Source of the DNA: Sva-07 sp964651825
Lineage (GTDB): Bacteria; Actinomycetota; Acidimicrobiia; Acidimicrobiales; Ilumatobacteraceae
NCBI GenBank assembly: GCA_964651825.1
Contig: CAZYWK010000071.1
Span: 1 to 21,353 of the forward strand
Direction: 5' to 3'
DNA: 21,353 nt
Shown: in pieces, positions 8,352-16,208 of the stretch
How positions within the stretch are numbered: position 1 is the stretch's first letter
Layout: every line of letters starts with the position of its first letter
Notes under the pieces: model-generated
The model's input: the letters and a program-made list of their open reading frames with translations, nothing else
Database searches by the model: none
What the model was told of the DNA's origin: nothing
Translations under genes and position numbers: made by a program

Positions 8352-9551
8352 TCAGAGCGAGCGGAGGATGGCGGCGTCACCCTGGCCACCGCCGCCGCAC
8401 AGCGCGACCGCTCCGAGGCCACCGCCGCGACGGCGGAGCTCGTGGAGCATCGTCAGCGCGAGGCGGTTGCCGCTCATGCCGATCGGATGCCCGAGTGCGA
8501 TCGCGCCGCCGTTCACGTTGAGGACGTCCTCACCGATGCCGAGCTCGCGGGCCGAGGCGATGCCGACCGCGGCGAAGGCTTCGTTGAGCTCGAACAGATC
8601 GATGTCGGACACCGACAGGCCGGCCTTGTCGGCGGCCTTCATGATCGCCCGGCTCGGCTGGTGCAGCAGCGAGGCGTTGTCGGGCCCGGCCACCATCCCG
8701 TACGACACGAGCTCACCGAGTGGCTGCACGCCGCGGCGCTCGGCCTCCGCCCGCGACATCACGACAACGGCGCTGCCGCCGTCGGACAGCTGCGACGCGT
8801 TGCCGGCGGTGATCGTTCCGTCGGGGTCGAACGCCGGCTTCAGGCCACCCAGACTCTCGGGGGTCGTGCCCGGGCGCACGCCCTCGTCGTGTTCGACGAG
8901 GATCGGGTCGCCCTTGCGCTGCGGGACCGTCACGGGAACGATCTCATCGGTCAGGCGGCCTTCCTTGATCGCCGCCGCAGCGCGTTCGTGCGAAAGGGCC
9001 GACGCCGCGTCCTGTTCCTCGCGGGTGATCGAGCCGCCCGTGTACCGGTCGGTGCCGAGACCCATCAGGCAGGCGTCGAAGGCACACCACAGCCCATCTT
9101 TGATGATCGCGTCGGCCAACTCGGTGTTGCCGTAGCGGAAACCGCTGCGGGCGCCCTCGGCGAGGTACGGGGCGTTGGTCATCGACTCCATGCCACCGGC
9201 CACGACGATGTCGGCGTCGCCCGCGGCGATCATCTGATGTGCGAGGTAGATCGTGTTGAGCCCCGACAGGCAGACCTTGTTGACGTTCACCGACGGGACG
9301 CTCATCGGGATGCCGGCCTTCACCGCAGCCTGCCGGCTCGGCACCTGGCCCTGGCCGGCCATCAGGACCTGACCCATGATCACGTGGTCGACCTCGTCGG
9401 GAGCGACCCCGGCCCGTTCGAGCGCGGCAGCGATCGCGAAGCCGCCCAGGTCGGCGGCCGAGAACGACGCCAGCGCGCCGCTCAACTTGCCGATCGGGGT
9501 GCGCGCACCCGCGACGATGACGGAGCCGTTTGCGGTGTCGTTCGTGGTCAT
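8352..9551 (-). CDS. Acetyl-CoA C-acetyltransferase (thiolase II)
   Basis: The 399-residue protein is full length for biosynthetic/degradative thiolases that join two acetyl-CoA into acetoacetyl-CoA or run the reverse. The acyl-accepting cysteine is Cys94 in NKVCLSGLN. The C-terminal catalytic pair is His355 in GGAIALGHPIGMSG and Cys385 in CGGGGQGDA, and NEAFA is present as well. It is divergent from ccr with a 168-bp shared upstream region. In the ethylmalonyl-CoA pathway acetoacetyl-CoA from this enzyme is reduced and dehydrated to crotonyl-CoA, the Ccr substrate, so the pairing is functional as well as positional. The reductase and crotonase steps are not in this window. A role in fatty-acid or PHB metabolism is the alternative. 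The ATG start at 9551 has no strong ribosome site. Confidence 0.93.
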   Translation of the reverse strand: MTTNDTANGSVIVAGARTPIGKLSGALASFSAADLGGFAIAAALERAGVAPDEVDHVIMGQVLMAGQGQVPSRQAAVKAGIPMSVPSVNVNKVCLSGLNTIYLAHQMIAAGDADIVVAGGMESMTNAPYLAEGARSGFRYGNTELADAIIKDGLWCAFDACLMGLGTDRYTGGSITREEQDAASALSHERAAAAIKEGRLTDEIVPVTVPQRKGDPILVEHDEGVRPGTTPESLGGLKPAFDPDGTITAGNASQLSDGGSAVVVMSRAEAERRGVQPLGELVSYGMVAGPDNASLLHQPSRAIMKAADKAGLSVSDIDLFELNEAFAAVGIASARELGIGEDVLNVNGGAIALGHPIGMSGNRLALTMLHELRRRGGGLGAVALCGGGGQGDAAILRSL

Positions 9552-9697
9552 GACGAAACGCTAGCCCTGGCGGCCTTCGGACCGCTAACGCTCCTGGCGA
9601 GGCAAGCGCCGGCGACGAGCCAGACGGTCGGCCGACCTCGATCGCCGCGTCGAGACACCGCGTGAGGCCGGGCAGACCATTCTTTGGGCGGCCGGGT

Positions 9698-9709
9698 TAC
9701 CGATCGGTA
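9698..9709. promoter_or_regulatory. Palindromic operator candidate upstream of ccr
   Basis: TACCGATCGGTA is a perfect 12-bp palindrome ending 10 bases before the ccr ATG. Its form resembles TetR-family operator half-sites seen upstream of acyl-CoA metabolism genes. It could also affect the divergent thiolase promoter. No regulator gene lies adjacent, so the protein that would bind is unknown. Confidence 0.45.
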
Positions 9710-9719
9710 GCGTTCGCTC

Positions 9720-11057
9720 ATGGACACCATCTTCGAGGCCATCCAGTCCGGTGCCACCGGTGCCGACCTCGCCAACGTCGCGCTGCCCGATCGCTACCGG
9801 GCCGCCTACGTCCACCGTGACGACGTCGGGATGTTCGAAGGTGTGGAGTCGGCCGACAAGGATCCCCGCAAGTCGCTCCGCGTCGGTGAGGTGGCCACTC
9901 CGGAGCTGGCGCCCGACGAGGTGTACCTCGCGGTGATGGCGTCGAGCATCAACTTCAACACGGTGTGGACCTCGATCTTCGAACCGCTCCCGACGTTCGG
10001 CTTCCTCGACCGGCTGGGGCGCGAGAGCGACTGGGCGGCGCGGCACGCATTGCCGTACCACGTGGTGGGCTCCGACGCGTCGGGTGTCGTGCTCCGTGTC
10101 GGTTCGGCCGTGCGCAACTGGAAGCCGGGCGACCGGGTGACGGTGCACTGCAACTACGTCGACGATCAGGATCCGTCGGCCCACGACGACTCGATGCTCG
10201 CCGCCAACCAGCGCATCTGGGGGTTCGAGACGAACTTCGGTGGGCTGGCCGACCTGAGCGTGGTGAAGGCGAACCAGCTGATGCCGAAGCCGACCCATCT
10301 CACGTGGGAGGAAGCGGCCGTCAACGCGCTGTGCAACTCCACGTCGTATCGCATGCTCGTCGGCGAGCACGGAGCGCGGATGAAGCAGGGCGACAGCGTG
10401 CTCATCTGGGGCGCCACGGGCGGCATCGGCGGGTACGCCGTGCAGTACGTGCTCAACGGCGGCGGCACGCCGATCGGGGTCGTGTCCTCGCCGGAACGCG
10501 CCGAGATCCTCCGGGCGATGGGCTGCGAGGCGGTGATCGATCGCCGGGCCGAGAACTACCGGTTCTGGTCCGACGAGCACACCCAGGACGAGTCGGAGTG
10601 GCGTCGCCTCGGCAAGAAGATCCGCGAGCTGAACGGAGGCGACGACGTCGACATCGTGTTCGAGCACCCGGGCCGCTCGACCATGGGCGCCTCGATCTTC
10701 GCCGCCAAGCGGGGCGGCACCGTCGTCACCTGTGCGGCGACATCGGGGTACATGGTCGAGTTCGACAACCGGCACTTCTGGATGAAGCTCAAGCGGCTGA
10801 TCGCGTCACACTTCGCCAACTACGCCGAGGCCTACGCCGCCAACCGGCTGATCGACCAGGGCCGCATCCATCCGATGCTCCAGGCGACGTACCCGCTCGA
10901 CCAGGTGGGCGACGCCGCGCTCGCCGTGCACCGCAACGAGGCCGAGGGCAAGCTCGCCGTGCTGTGCCTCGCGCCGACCGAGGGCCTCGGCATCGACGAC
11001 CCCGACAAGCGTGAGCGCGTCGGCGAAGCCAACCTCTCCCGCTTCCGCACCCCCTGA
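9720..11057 (+). CDS. ccr: Crotonyl-CoA carboxylase/reductase
   Basis: This 445-residue medium-chain dehydrogenase/reductase converts crotonyl-CoA, CO2 and NADPH to ethylmalonyl-CoA, the key step of the ethylmalonyl-CoA pathway. It has the GroES-like fold (about 50-200) and a nucleotide-binding GATGGIGGYA (231-240). The family signature FEHPGRSTMGAS (314-325) leads into a GGTVVTCAATSG stretch. The four residues known to form the CO2 pocket in the Kitasatospora enzyme (Asn81, Phe170, Glu171, His365) align here with Asn80, Phe169, Glu170 and His364. That supports a true carboxylase rather than an acrylyl-CoA reductase. The ATG at 9720 gives the usual N-terminus. The gene is divergent from the thiolase and 12 bp upstream of a HAD hydrolase gene. 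Confidence 0.96.
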   Translation: MDTIFEAIQSGATGADLANVALPDRYRAAYVHRDDVGMFEGVESADKDPRKSLRVGEVATPELAPDEVYLAVMASSINFNTVWTSIFEPLPTFGFLDRLGRESDWAARHALPYHVVGSDASGVVLRVGSAVRNWKPGDRVTVHCNYVDDQDPSAHDDSMLAANQRIWGFETNFGGLADLSVVKANQLMPKPTHLTWEEAAVNALCNSTSYRMLVGEHGARMKQGDSVLIWGATGGIGGYAVQYVLNGGGTPIGVVSSPERAEILRAMGCEAVIDRRAENYRFWSDEHTQDESEWRRLGKKIRELNGGDDVDIVFEHPGRSTMGASIFAAKRGGTVVTCAATSGYMVEFDNRHFWMKLKRLIASHFANYAEAYAANRLIDQGRIHPMLQATYPLDQVGDAALAVHRNEAEGKLAVLCLAPTEGLGIDDPDKRERVGEANLSRFRTP

Positions 11058-11069
11058 CCGACCCGAAAG

Positions 11070-11774
11070 ATGGAGCAAACGTCGCGGTCAGCGCGAGATC
11101 CGCGCCAGATTTCGGCGGTGGGCCGGGTGCCGGCGGCGGTGTTGTGGGACATGGACGGGACGCTCGTCGACACCGAGCCGTACTGGATCGCCTGTGAGCA
11201 CGCGCTCGTCGAGGAGTTCGGAGGGACCTGGACCGACGCGGACGCCCACTCGATCGTCGGGTTCGACCTGATCGACGGGGCGACGGAGCTCCGCGACCGC
11301 GGCGGGGTGCGCCTCGAGCCCGAAGCGATCGTCGAGCGGTTGCTCGACGGCGTGATCGAACGTGCTGCCGAGGCCTTGCCGTGGCGGCCCGGAGCGCAGG
11401 AACTGCTCATCGCCTGTGCCGACGCCGGCATCCCGTGCGCGCTGGTGACGATGTCGTGGCGCCGGCTGGCCGACGCCGTGCTCGCCGCCGCGCCCCACGG
11501 CTCGTTCGTCGCCTCGGTGACGGGCGACGAGGTGACCAACGGCAAGCCCGACCCCGAGCCGTATCTCGCGGCGGCGGCAGCCCTCGGCGCCGACCCGGCA
11601 TGGTGTGTGGCGATCGAGGATTCGCCCACCGGGGTTGCCTCCGCCTTGGCCGCGGGGTGTGCCACCCTGGGAGTCCCCCATGTCGTCCCCATCGCTCCCG
11701 CCCCCGGGCTCACCATCGTCGGTTCCCTCACCACCGTCACCGTCGCCGACCTCGCCCGCCTCGTCGAGCGCTAG
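11070..11774 (+). CDS. HAD superfamily hydrolase (beta-phosphoglucomutase/phosphatase-like)
   Basis: The 234-residue protein carries all four HAD motifs: DMDGT (27-31) with the nucleophile Asp27 and acid/base Asp29, VTMS (126-129), the lysine in GKPDPEPYL (Lys159), and IEDSPTG (182-188). A helical cap between motifs I and II (about 34-100) places it in subfamily IA with phosphoglucomutase- and phosphoglycolate-type phosphatases. The substrate cannot be read from the sequence. It starts 12 bp after ccr, probably on the same mRNA. ATG 11070 has GAAAG immediately upstream; the conserved part begins at about residue 20, so a later GTG start is possible. The last 95 bp overlap the next gene in another frame, yet the C-terminal residues still look like a normal HAD end. 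Confidence 0.88.
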   Translation: MEQTSRSARDPRQISAVGRVPAAVLWDMDGTLVDTEPYWIACEHALVEEFGGTWTDADAHSIVGFDLIDGATELRDRGGVRLEPEAIVERLLDGVIERAAEALPWRPGAQELLIACADAGIPCALVTMSWRRLADAVLAAAPHGSFVASVTGDEVTNGKPDPEPYLAAAAALGADPAWCVAIEDSPTGVASALAAGCATLGVPHVVPIAPAPGLTIVGSLTTVTVADLARLVER

Positions 11775-12984
11775 CGCGCCGGCCGGGGAGTCGGGGCCCG
11801 ACACGCCCGTCCTCGGAACGGACCGCCCGCGTCGCGGGCAGCTGCTCGGGCTGATGGTGCTCGCGGCGGTGCTGGCGCTCGTGATCAGTGGTGGGTTCTG
11901 GGCGATCAACCGGGAGCCGCCCCCGCCGCCGCCGAAGCCCGACATCCCACTCGACGCCTGGGTGCCGTACTGGGCGCTCGACTCGGCGCTGCCCGAGGCC
12001 GAGCAGCGACTCGGTTCGATGCGTGACGTGTCGCCGTTCTGGTTCAACGCGACTGCTGCCGACCAGATCGTGATCGACCCGCACGCCAACACCGAGCTGA
12101 CCTCACAGTTCATGGACCGCGCCCGGGACTCGACCGCGAACCTGGTGCCGTCGATCGTCGACGCCATGGCCGCCGGTGGAATGGCCGCGGTGCTCGCCGA
12201 TCCCACATCGCGGGCGGCCCACGTCGACGCCGTCGCCCGCTTCGCCGCCGATGGCGACTACGCCGGCGTCGACATCGACTACGAACAGTTCGCGTTCGCC
12301 GACGGTCGCGAGACCTGGGCCGCCACCCGGCCGAACTGGGTCGCGTTCATCACCGAGCTCGGCGCCCGGCTCCACGCCGAGGGGCGCACGCTGAGCGTTA
12401 GCATCCCGCCGGTCTACGACGCCGGGCAGACGATCGACAGCGGCTACTGGGTGTACGACTACGGCGGCATCGCCCCACATGTCGACCACATCCGGATCAT
12501 GGCCTACGACTACTCCGTCAGCGAGCCCGGCCCGATCGCGCCACTGGCGTGGGTGGAATCGGCGATCACCGGGGCCATCGAGGCCACCGACGCTCCGGAC
12601 AAGCTCGTGCTCGGTGTGCCGGCGTACGGCCGCAACTGGCCGACGTTCGTGACGGGCGATTGTCCCGACGACCTCGTCGAGGGCCGCACGAGCGTCACCG
12701 CGCTGACGGTCGACGATCTCGTCGCACTCCGCGGTGCAACGCCCACGTTCGTGCCTGAGACCGGCGAGTGGACCTTCGAGTACCAGCTCGAAGTGAACGA
12801 CGGGGTCACGTCCTGCGTCCAGACCCGCCGCGTGCACTACGTCGCCGGCGACGGTGTGCGGGCGCGCATGGATCTCGCCCGCGAGCACCAGCTGGGCGGG
12901 GTGTCGCTGTGGGCGCTCGGTTTCGACGACCAGGGTGTGTGGGACGCGATCCTGCCGACGGTCGATGCCCCGATCGGAACATGA
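11680..12984 (+). CDS. Membrane-anchored GH18-type glycosidase
   Basis: From ATG 11680 the product is 434 residues. It has a Ser/Pro-rich cytoplasmic arm (1-45), RPRR (49-52), one membrane helix (about 54-76), a short proline run and an extracellular catalytic domain (about 90-430). The GH18 motif is GVDIDYEQF (197-204 region), with Asp198, Asp200 and the proton donor Glu202. MAYDYS (274-279) and GVSLWALGF (407-415) are further GH18 strands. Close relatives are YaaH/YdhD/SleL-type enzymes that cut peptidoglycan N-acetylglucosamine links, so cell-wall remodelling is likelier than chitin digestion. Cys328 and Cys379 may form a disulfide. The only later ATG (11854) would delete the positive charges before the helix, so the earlier start, which overlaps the HAD gene by 95 bp, is preferred but not certain. 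Confidence 0.82.
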   Translation: MSSPSLPPPGSPSSVPSPPSPSPTSPASSSASAPAGESGPDTPVLGTDRPRRGQLLGLMVLAAVLALVISGGFWAINREPPPPPPKPDIPLDAWVPYWALDSALPEAEQRLGSMRDVSPFWFNATAADQIVIDPHANTELTSQFMDRARDSTANLVPSIVDAMAAGGMAAVLADPTSRAAHVDAVARFAADGDYAGVDIDYEQFAFADGRETWAATRPNWVAFITELGARLHAEGRTLSVSIPPVYDAGQTIDSGYWVYDYGGIAPHVDHIRIMAYDYSVSEPGPIAPLAWVESAITGAIEATDAPDKLVLGVPAYGRNWPTFVTGDCPDDLVEGRTSVTALTVDDLVALRGATPTFVPETGEWTFEYQLEVNDGVTSCVQTRRVHYVAGDGVRARMDLAREHQLGGVSLWALGFDDQGVWDAILPTVDAPIGT

Positions 12985-13006
12985 TCGGCTCGGAGCGAAC
13001 CGCCGG

Positions 13007-14083
13007 TCAGCTGTACTGGTCGAGGATCGTGGACTCGGTGACGCGGTTGAGGGTCTCGCGGATCGAGCGGGCGGTGGCCTCGTCGACACCCTCGACGCCG
13101 GCGAGATCGTTGATGGTCGCCCGCTGGAGCTTGGCCAGGCCACCGAAGTGATCGGCGACGGCCGCGGCCACCTCGTGGGGCAGGCGGTTGACCCGGTGCA
13201 GCAGGCGCAGCCCCTTCGGCGCCGCCTCGCGGCTGAGGTCGTTGTGGTCGCCCTCGAGGTGCAACGTGTTGGCCGCGAGGCGCAGATTGAGGACGTCGTC
13301 GTCGGACAGGCGCGACATCTCGGCCAGCGTGTCGACGACGGTGCGCCCCGGTGGCAGGTAGTCGGCGACGACGAGATCGAGCTCGTCGTCGATCTCGCCG
13401 TAGAGCTCGTCGAGCTGGAGGCGCAGGAGGCGGGCATCGACCCCGAGCTCGATGATCATCGTTTCGATCTCGTCCGCGATGCGGTGGACCATCTCGCCAC
13501 GTTGGACGACGGCAACGACGTCGCGCAGGCTGGCGACGTCTTCGATCTCGACGGCGGTCAGGTTGGCGATCGCGTCGTCGAGGCGCGCCTTGTAGCGCTC
13601 GAGGGTCTGCAGCGCCTGATTGGCGCGGTCGAGGAGGTGACCGACCTCCTGGAGCTGGCGCTTGCTGCCGCCGGCATAGATGTTGATGACGCCCATCTCC
13701 TCGCTCGCCGACACGACGGGCACGGCCAGCGAACGGGCGACGCGCTCGGCGGTGCGGTGCCGGGTACCGGTCTCGCTCGTCGGCACGGTCGGATCGGGCA
13801 CCAGGTGGACGTTGGCGCGCGCGATGCGGCCTCCGTCGGAGGAGATGATGATCGCACCGTCCATCTTCGCCAGCTCGGAGAGGCGTTGCGGGCTGTAGGG
13901 CGCGTCGACGAGAAACCCACCGGAGCAGATCGACAGCACGTCGGCACCGTCGCTGAGCACGAGCAGCGCGCCGGCCTTGGCGCGCACGACGCGGTCGATT
14001 CCGTCGCGCAACGGCGTGCCCGGGGCGGAACGAGCGAGCGCATCGCGCATCTGCTCGTTGGCGGCGCCAAACCGGGATTGCAT
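13007..14083 (-). CDS. disA: DNA integrity scanning protein / diadenylate cyclase DisA
   Basis: The 358-residue protein matches the full DisA layout. The N-terminal DAC domain (about 10-150) has the catalytic DGA (75-77) and GTRHR (106-110) motifs and makes c-di-AMP from two ATP. A helical linker (about 150-290) and a C-terminal helix-hairpin-helix DNA-binding region (about 300-345) follow. DisA is known to form octamers that bind branched DNA and lower c-di-AMP output at lesions, with RadA as a partner. Here radA ends 26 bp upstream on the same strand, so the two are likely co-expressed. ATG 14083 fits the family start. The gene is convergent with the GH18 gene, with only 22 bp between stops and no obvious terminator. 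Confidence 0.96.
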   Translation of the reverse strand: MQSRFGAANEQMRDALARSAPGTPLRDGIDRVVRAKAGALLVLSDGADVLSICSGGFLVDAPYSPQRLSELAKMDGAIIISSDGGRIARANVHLVPDPTVPTSETGTRHRTAERVARSLAVPVVSASEEMGVINIYAGGSKRQLQEVGHLLDRANQALQTLERYKARLDDAIANLTAVEIEDVASLRDVVAVVQRGEMVHRIADEIETMIIELGVDARLLRLQLDELYGEIDDELDLVVADYLPPGRTVVDTLAEMSRLSDDDVLNLRLAANTLHLEGDHNDLSREAAPKGLRLLHRVNRLPHEVAAAVADHFGGLAKLQRATINDLAGVEGVDEATARSIRETLNRVTESTILDQYS

Positions 14084-14109
14084 GGATCGATTCTAGGGGA
14101 CGAGGACGG

Positions 14110-15510
14110 TCAACGAGTCAGGCCTGACAGCGCGACCGCCTCGGCCAGCGTGCCGGCCCGCAACGCCCGCACCTCGCCGCCGACGTCGGGCGAGTTGGTC
14201 GGCACGATCGCGCGACGGAACCCCAGCCGGCCGGCCTCGGTGATGCGCCGCGCGGCGTGCGACACCTGGCGCAACTCGCCACCGAGGCCGACCTCGCCGA
14301 ACACCGCGACGTCGGGTGGCAGCGGCTGGCCGGAGATCGCGCTGACGACCGCGAGGCAGACGCCGAGGTCGAGGCCGGGCTCGGTGAGCTTCACGCCACC
14401 GGCCGTGGATGCATAGACGTCGTGCTCGCCCACCACCATCCGGCATCGCCGGCCGATGACGGCCATGAGCATCGACAGCCGCCCTCCGTCGAGCCCCTGG
14501 GCGCTGCGCCGCGACGGAACGCCAGGAACGCCGGGGGTGGTGAGGGCCTGCACCTCGACCACGATCGGCCGGTGCCCCTCCATCGTGGGCACGACCGCCG
14601 AGCCGGCGATGCCGACGCGCCGGTCGGCGAGGAACAGGGTGGACGGGTCGGGCACCCCGGCGAGGCCCGATTGCGCCATCTCGAACAGGCCCAGCTCGTT
14701 GGTCGGCCCGAATCGGTGCTTGGACGCCCGCAGCAGGCGCAGCGCGTGGTGCCGGTCGCCTTCGAACTGCAGCACGGTGTCGACGACGTGTTCGAGCACG
14801 CGTGGCCCGGCGAGCCCACCGTCTTTGGTGACGTGGCCGACGAGCACGACGGCGACGTTGCGCTCCTTGGCCTCGACGACGAGCCGTTGCGCGCACCCGC
14901 GCACCTGGCCCACACTGCCCGGCAGCGCGGCGGTGGACGGGTCGGCGACGGTCTGGATCGAGTCGATGACGACGAGCTCGGGACGGACCTCGTCGATCGC
15001 GGTGAGGATGTGTGGGAGGGACGTTTCGGCGTGGATCCACAGGTCGTCGCGCACCGCGTCGAGCCGGCGGGCCCGACGTTCGACCTGGTGTGCGCTCTCT
15101 TCGGCGGTGACGTACAGGGTGGGCCCGCTCCATGCGGCCAGCAGCTGGAGGAGCAGGGTGCTCTTGCCGATGCCGGGCTCGCCGCCGAGCAGGGTGACCG
15201 AGCCGGGCACCAGACCCCCGCCGAGCACCCGGTCGAGCTCGGGGATCGTCGTGGGCACCGGGTCGCCCTCGTGCGCGCCGACCTCGCCGATGCGGGTCGG
15301 CCCGGGCCGGTTCGACGCGACGAGCGCGATGTCGATGCCACCCGGCAGCTCGACGTCTTCCACGAGCGTGTTCCAGTCGCCGCAGCCCGAACACTGCCCG
15401 GACCACTTCGGGTGTGACGTACCGCATTCGCTGCACACGTGCACGACCTTCACCCGCCCGCCCGATCTGCTGTTCTGCCTGCTGGTCCTGCTCGCCGTGG
15501 TGGTGCTCAT
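14110..15510 (-). CDS. radA: DNA repair protein RadA (Sms)
   Basis: The 466-residue protein has an N-terminal four-cysteine zinc finger (Cys26, 29, 40, 43). A RecA-like ATPase follows, with Walker A GGEPGIGKST (109-118), Walker B LVVIDSI (179-185) and the RadA-specific motif at 264-268. A Lon-protease-like C-terminal domain (about 340-466) lacks protease function in this family. RadA is a hexameric branch-migration motor for recombination intermediates. The RadA motif, normally KNRFG, reads KHRFG here, an unusual change in a motif essential in E. coli. The N-terminus carries about 20 extra polar residues before the zinc finger; ATG 15508-15510 is the only good upstream start. disA follows after 26 bp. 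A DinB-family gene ends 81 bp upstream on the same strand. Confidence 0.96.
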   Translation of the reverse strand: MSTTTASRTSRQNSRSGGRVKVVHVCSECGTSHPKWSGQCSGCGDWNTLVEDVELPGGIDIALVASNRPGPTRIGEVGAHEGDPVPTTIPELDRVLGGGLVPGSVTLLGGEPGIGKSTLLLQLLAAWSGPTLYVTAEESAHQVERRARRLDAVRDDLWIHAETSLPHILTAIDEVRPELVVIDSIQTVADPSTAALPGSVGQVRGCAQRLVVEAKERNVAVVLVGHVTKDGGLAGPRVLEHVVDTVLQFEGDRHHALRLLRASKHRFGPTNELGLFEMAQSGLAGVPDPSTLFLADRRVGIAGSAVVPTMEGHRPIVVEVQALTTPGVPGVPSRRSAQGLDGGRLSMLMAVIGRRCRMVVGEHDVYASTAGGVKLTEPGLDLGVCLAVVSAISGQPLPPDVAVFGEVGLGGELRQVSHAARRITEAGRLGFRRAIVPTNSPDVGGEVRALRAGTLAEAVALSGLTR

Positions 15511-15591
15511 GGAAGCGATCTTGACAAGGGGGTGATACAGCCATCATGTGGTCACCGTCGGACGCCTCACCCCGCCGTCAGGCTTGCCCGC

Positions 15592-16146
15592 TCAGCCCAT
15601 CGTGCGGGAGCCGTCGATCGCTTCGCGGATGATGTCGGCGTGACCGGCGTGCTGGGCCGTCTCGGCGATGATGTGCAGGAACGTGCGCCGAGCCGACCAC
15701 GCCGCGCCCGCCTCGTACCAAGGCGCCTCGGGGAGCGGGTGTGACGCGTCGAGGTCAGGGAGGGTGGCCACGAGTTCGTCGGTGCGCCGGGCGACGTCGT
15801 CGTAGTGCTGGAGAATCGACGCGAGCGTCTCGCCCGGGAGCATCCGGAATCCTGCCTCGTGAGCGGCGTACGCGTCCTCGCTCCAGTCGCCCAGGGCGGT
15901 GGGCCCGAACACGATGAAATCGGCCCATCCCGACTCGACCTGGGCGACGTGCTTGACGAGGCCACCGATGCACAGCGTCGACACGGTGCTGCGATGTGCG
16001 GCTTGTGCATCGGTCAGGCCGCGGGCGGTCGTGCAGAGGAACTCCCGATGCGTGGCGAGCGCTTGCAGGAGGTCCTGGCGCTCGACGCTGAGGCCGGCGT
16101 CGGCGTTCGCTGTGGTGCTGGCTGGGGCAGTGGCGGTGTGTGTCAT
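15592..16146 (-). CDS. DinB-like / DUF664 family protein
   Basis: This 184-residue protein belongs to the DinB/DUF664 four-helix family, whose members use three histidines to bind a metal and include thiol-dependent (mycothiol or bacillithiol) transferases and isomerases. The first conserved segment, GLVKHVAQVESGW, gives His66. The last helix, LHIIAETAQHAGHADIIRE, gives His158 and His166 or His169. The substrate is unknown. It is divergent from a WYL regulator with 62 bp between starts, an arrangement common in actinobacteria that suggests the regulator controls it. ATG 16146 is chosen over the ATG at 16158 because the latter lies inside a -10-like TATGTT; transcription would then start at or beside the start codon, giving a leaderless message. 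Confidence 0.85.
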   Translation of the reverse strand: MTHTATAPASTTANADAGLSVERQDLLQALATHREFLCTTARGLTDAQAAHRSTVSTLCIGGLVKHVAQVESGWADFIVFGPTALGDWSEDAYAAHEAGFRMLPGETLASILQHYDDVARRTDELVATLPDLDASHPLPEAPWYEAGAAWSARRTFLHIIAETAQHAGHADIIREAIDGSRTMG

Positions 16147-16153
16147 GGTGTCC

Positions 16154-16159
16154 AACATA
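16154..16159 (-). promoter_or_regulatory. -10 element candidate for the DUF664 gene
   Basis: TATGTT on the minus strand ends 7 bases before the ATG at 16146, so transcription would begin almost on the start codon. Around it, between 16150 and 16185, GTCC/GGAC blocks recur (GTCC 16150-16153 and two GGAC blocks further right), which may form an operator for the divergent WYL regulator. The -35 region is weak. Confidence 0.35.
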
Positions 16160-16208
16160 CGGACCACAGCGGACAGGAACTGACCGCAATGGGAGCAGAC
16201 TGGACGAC

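Noticed and set aside
15521..15549. TTGACA with a 17-bp spacer and TCATGT on the plus strand near the radA start
   Set aside because: The -10 is poor and transcription would run antisense into the DUF664 gene; no gene or terminator supports it.
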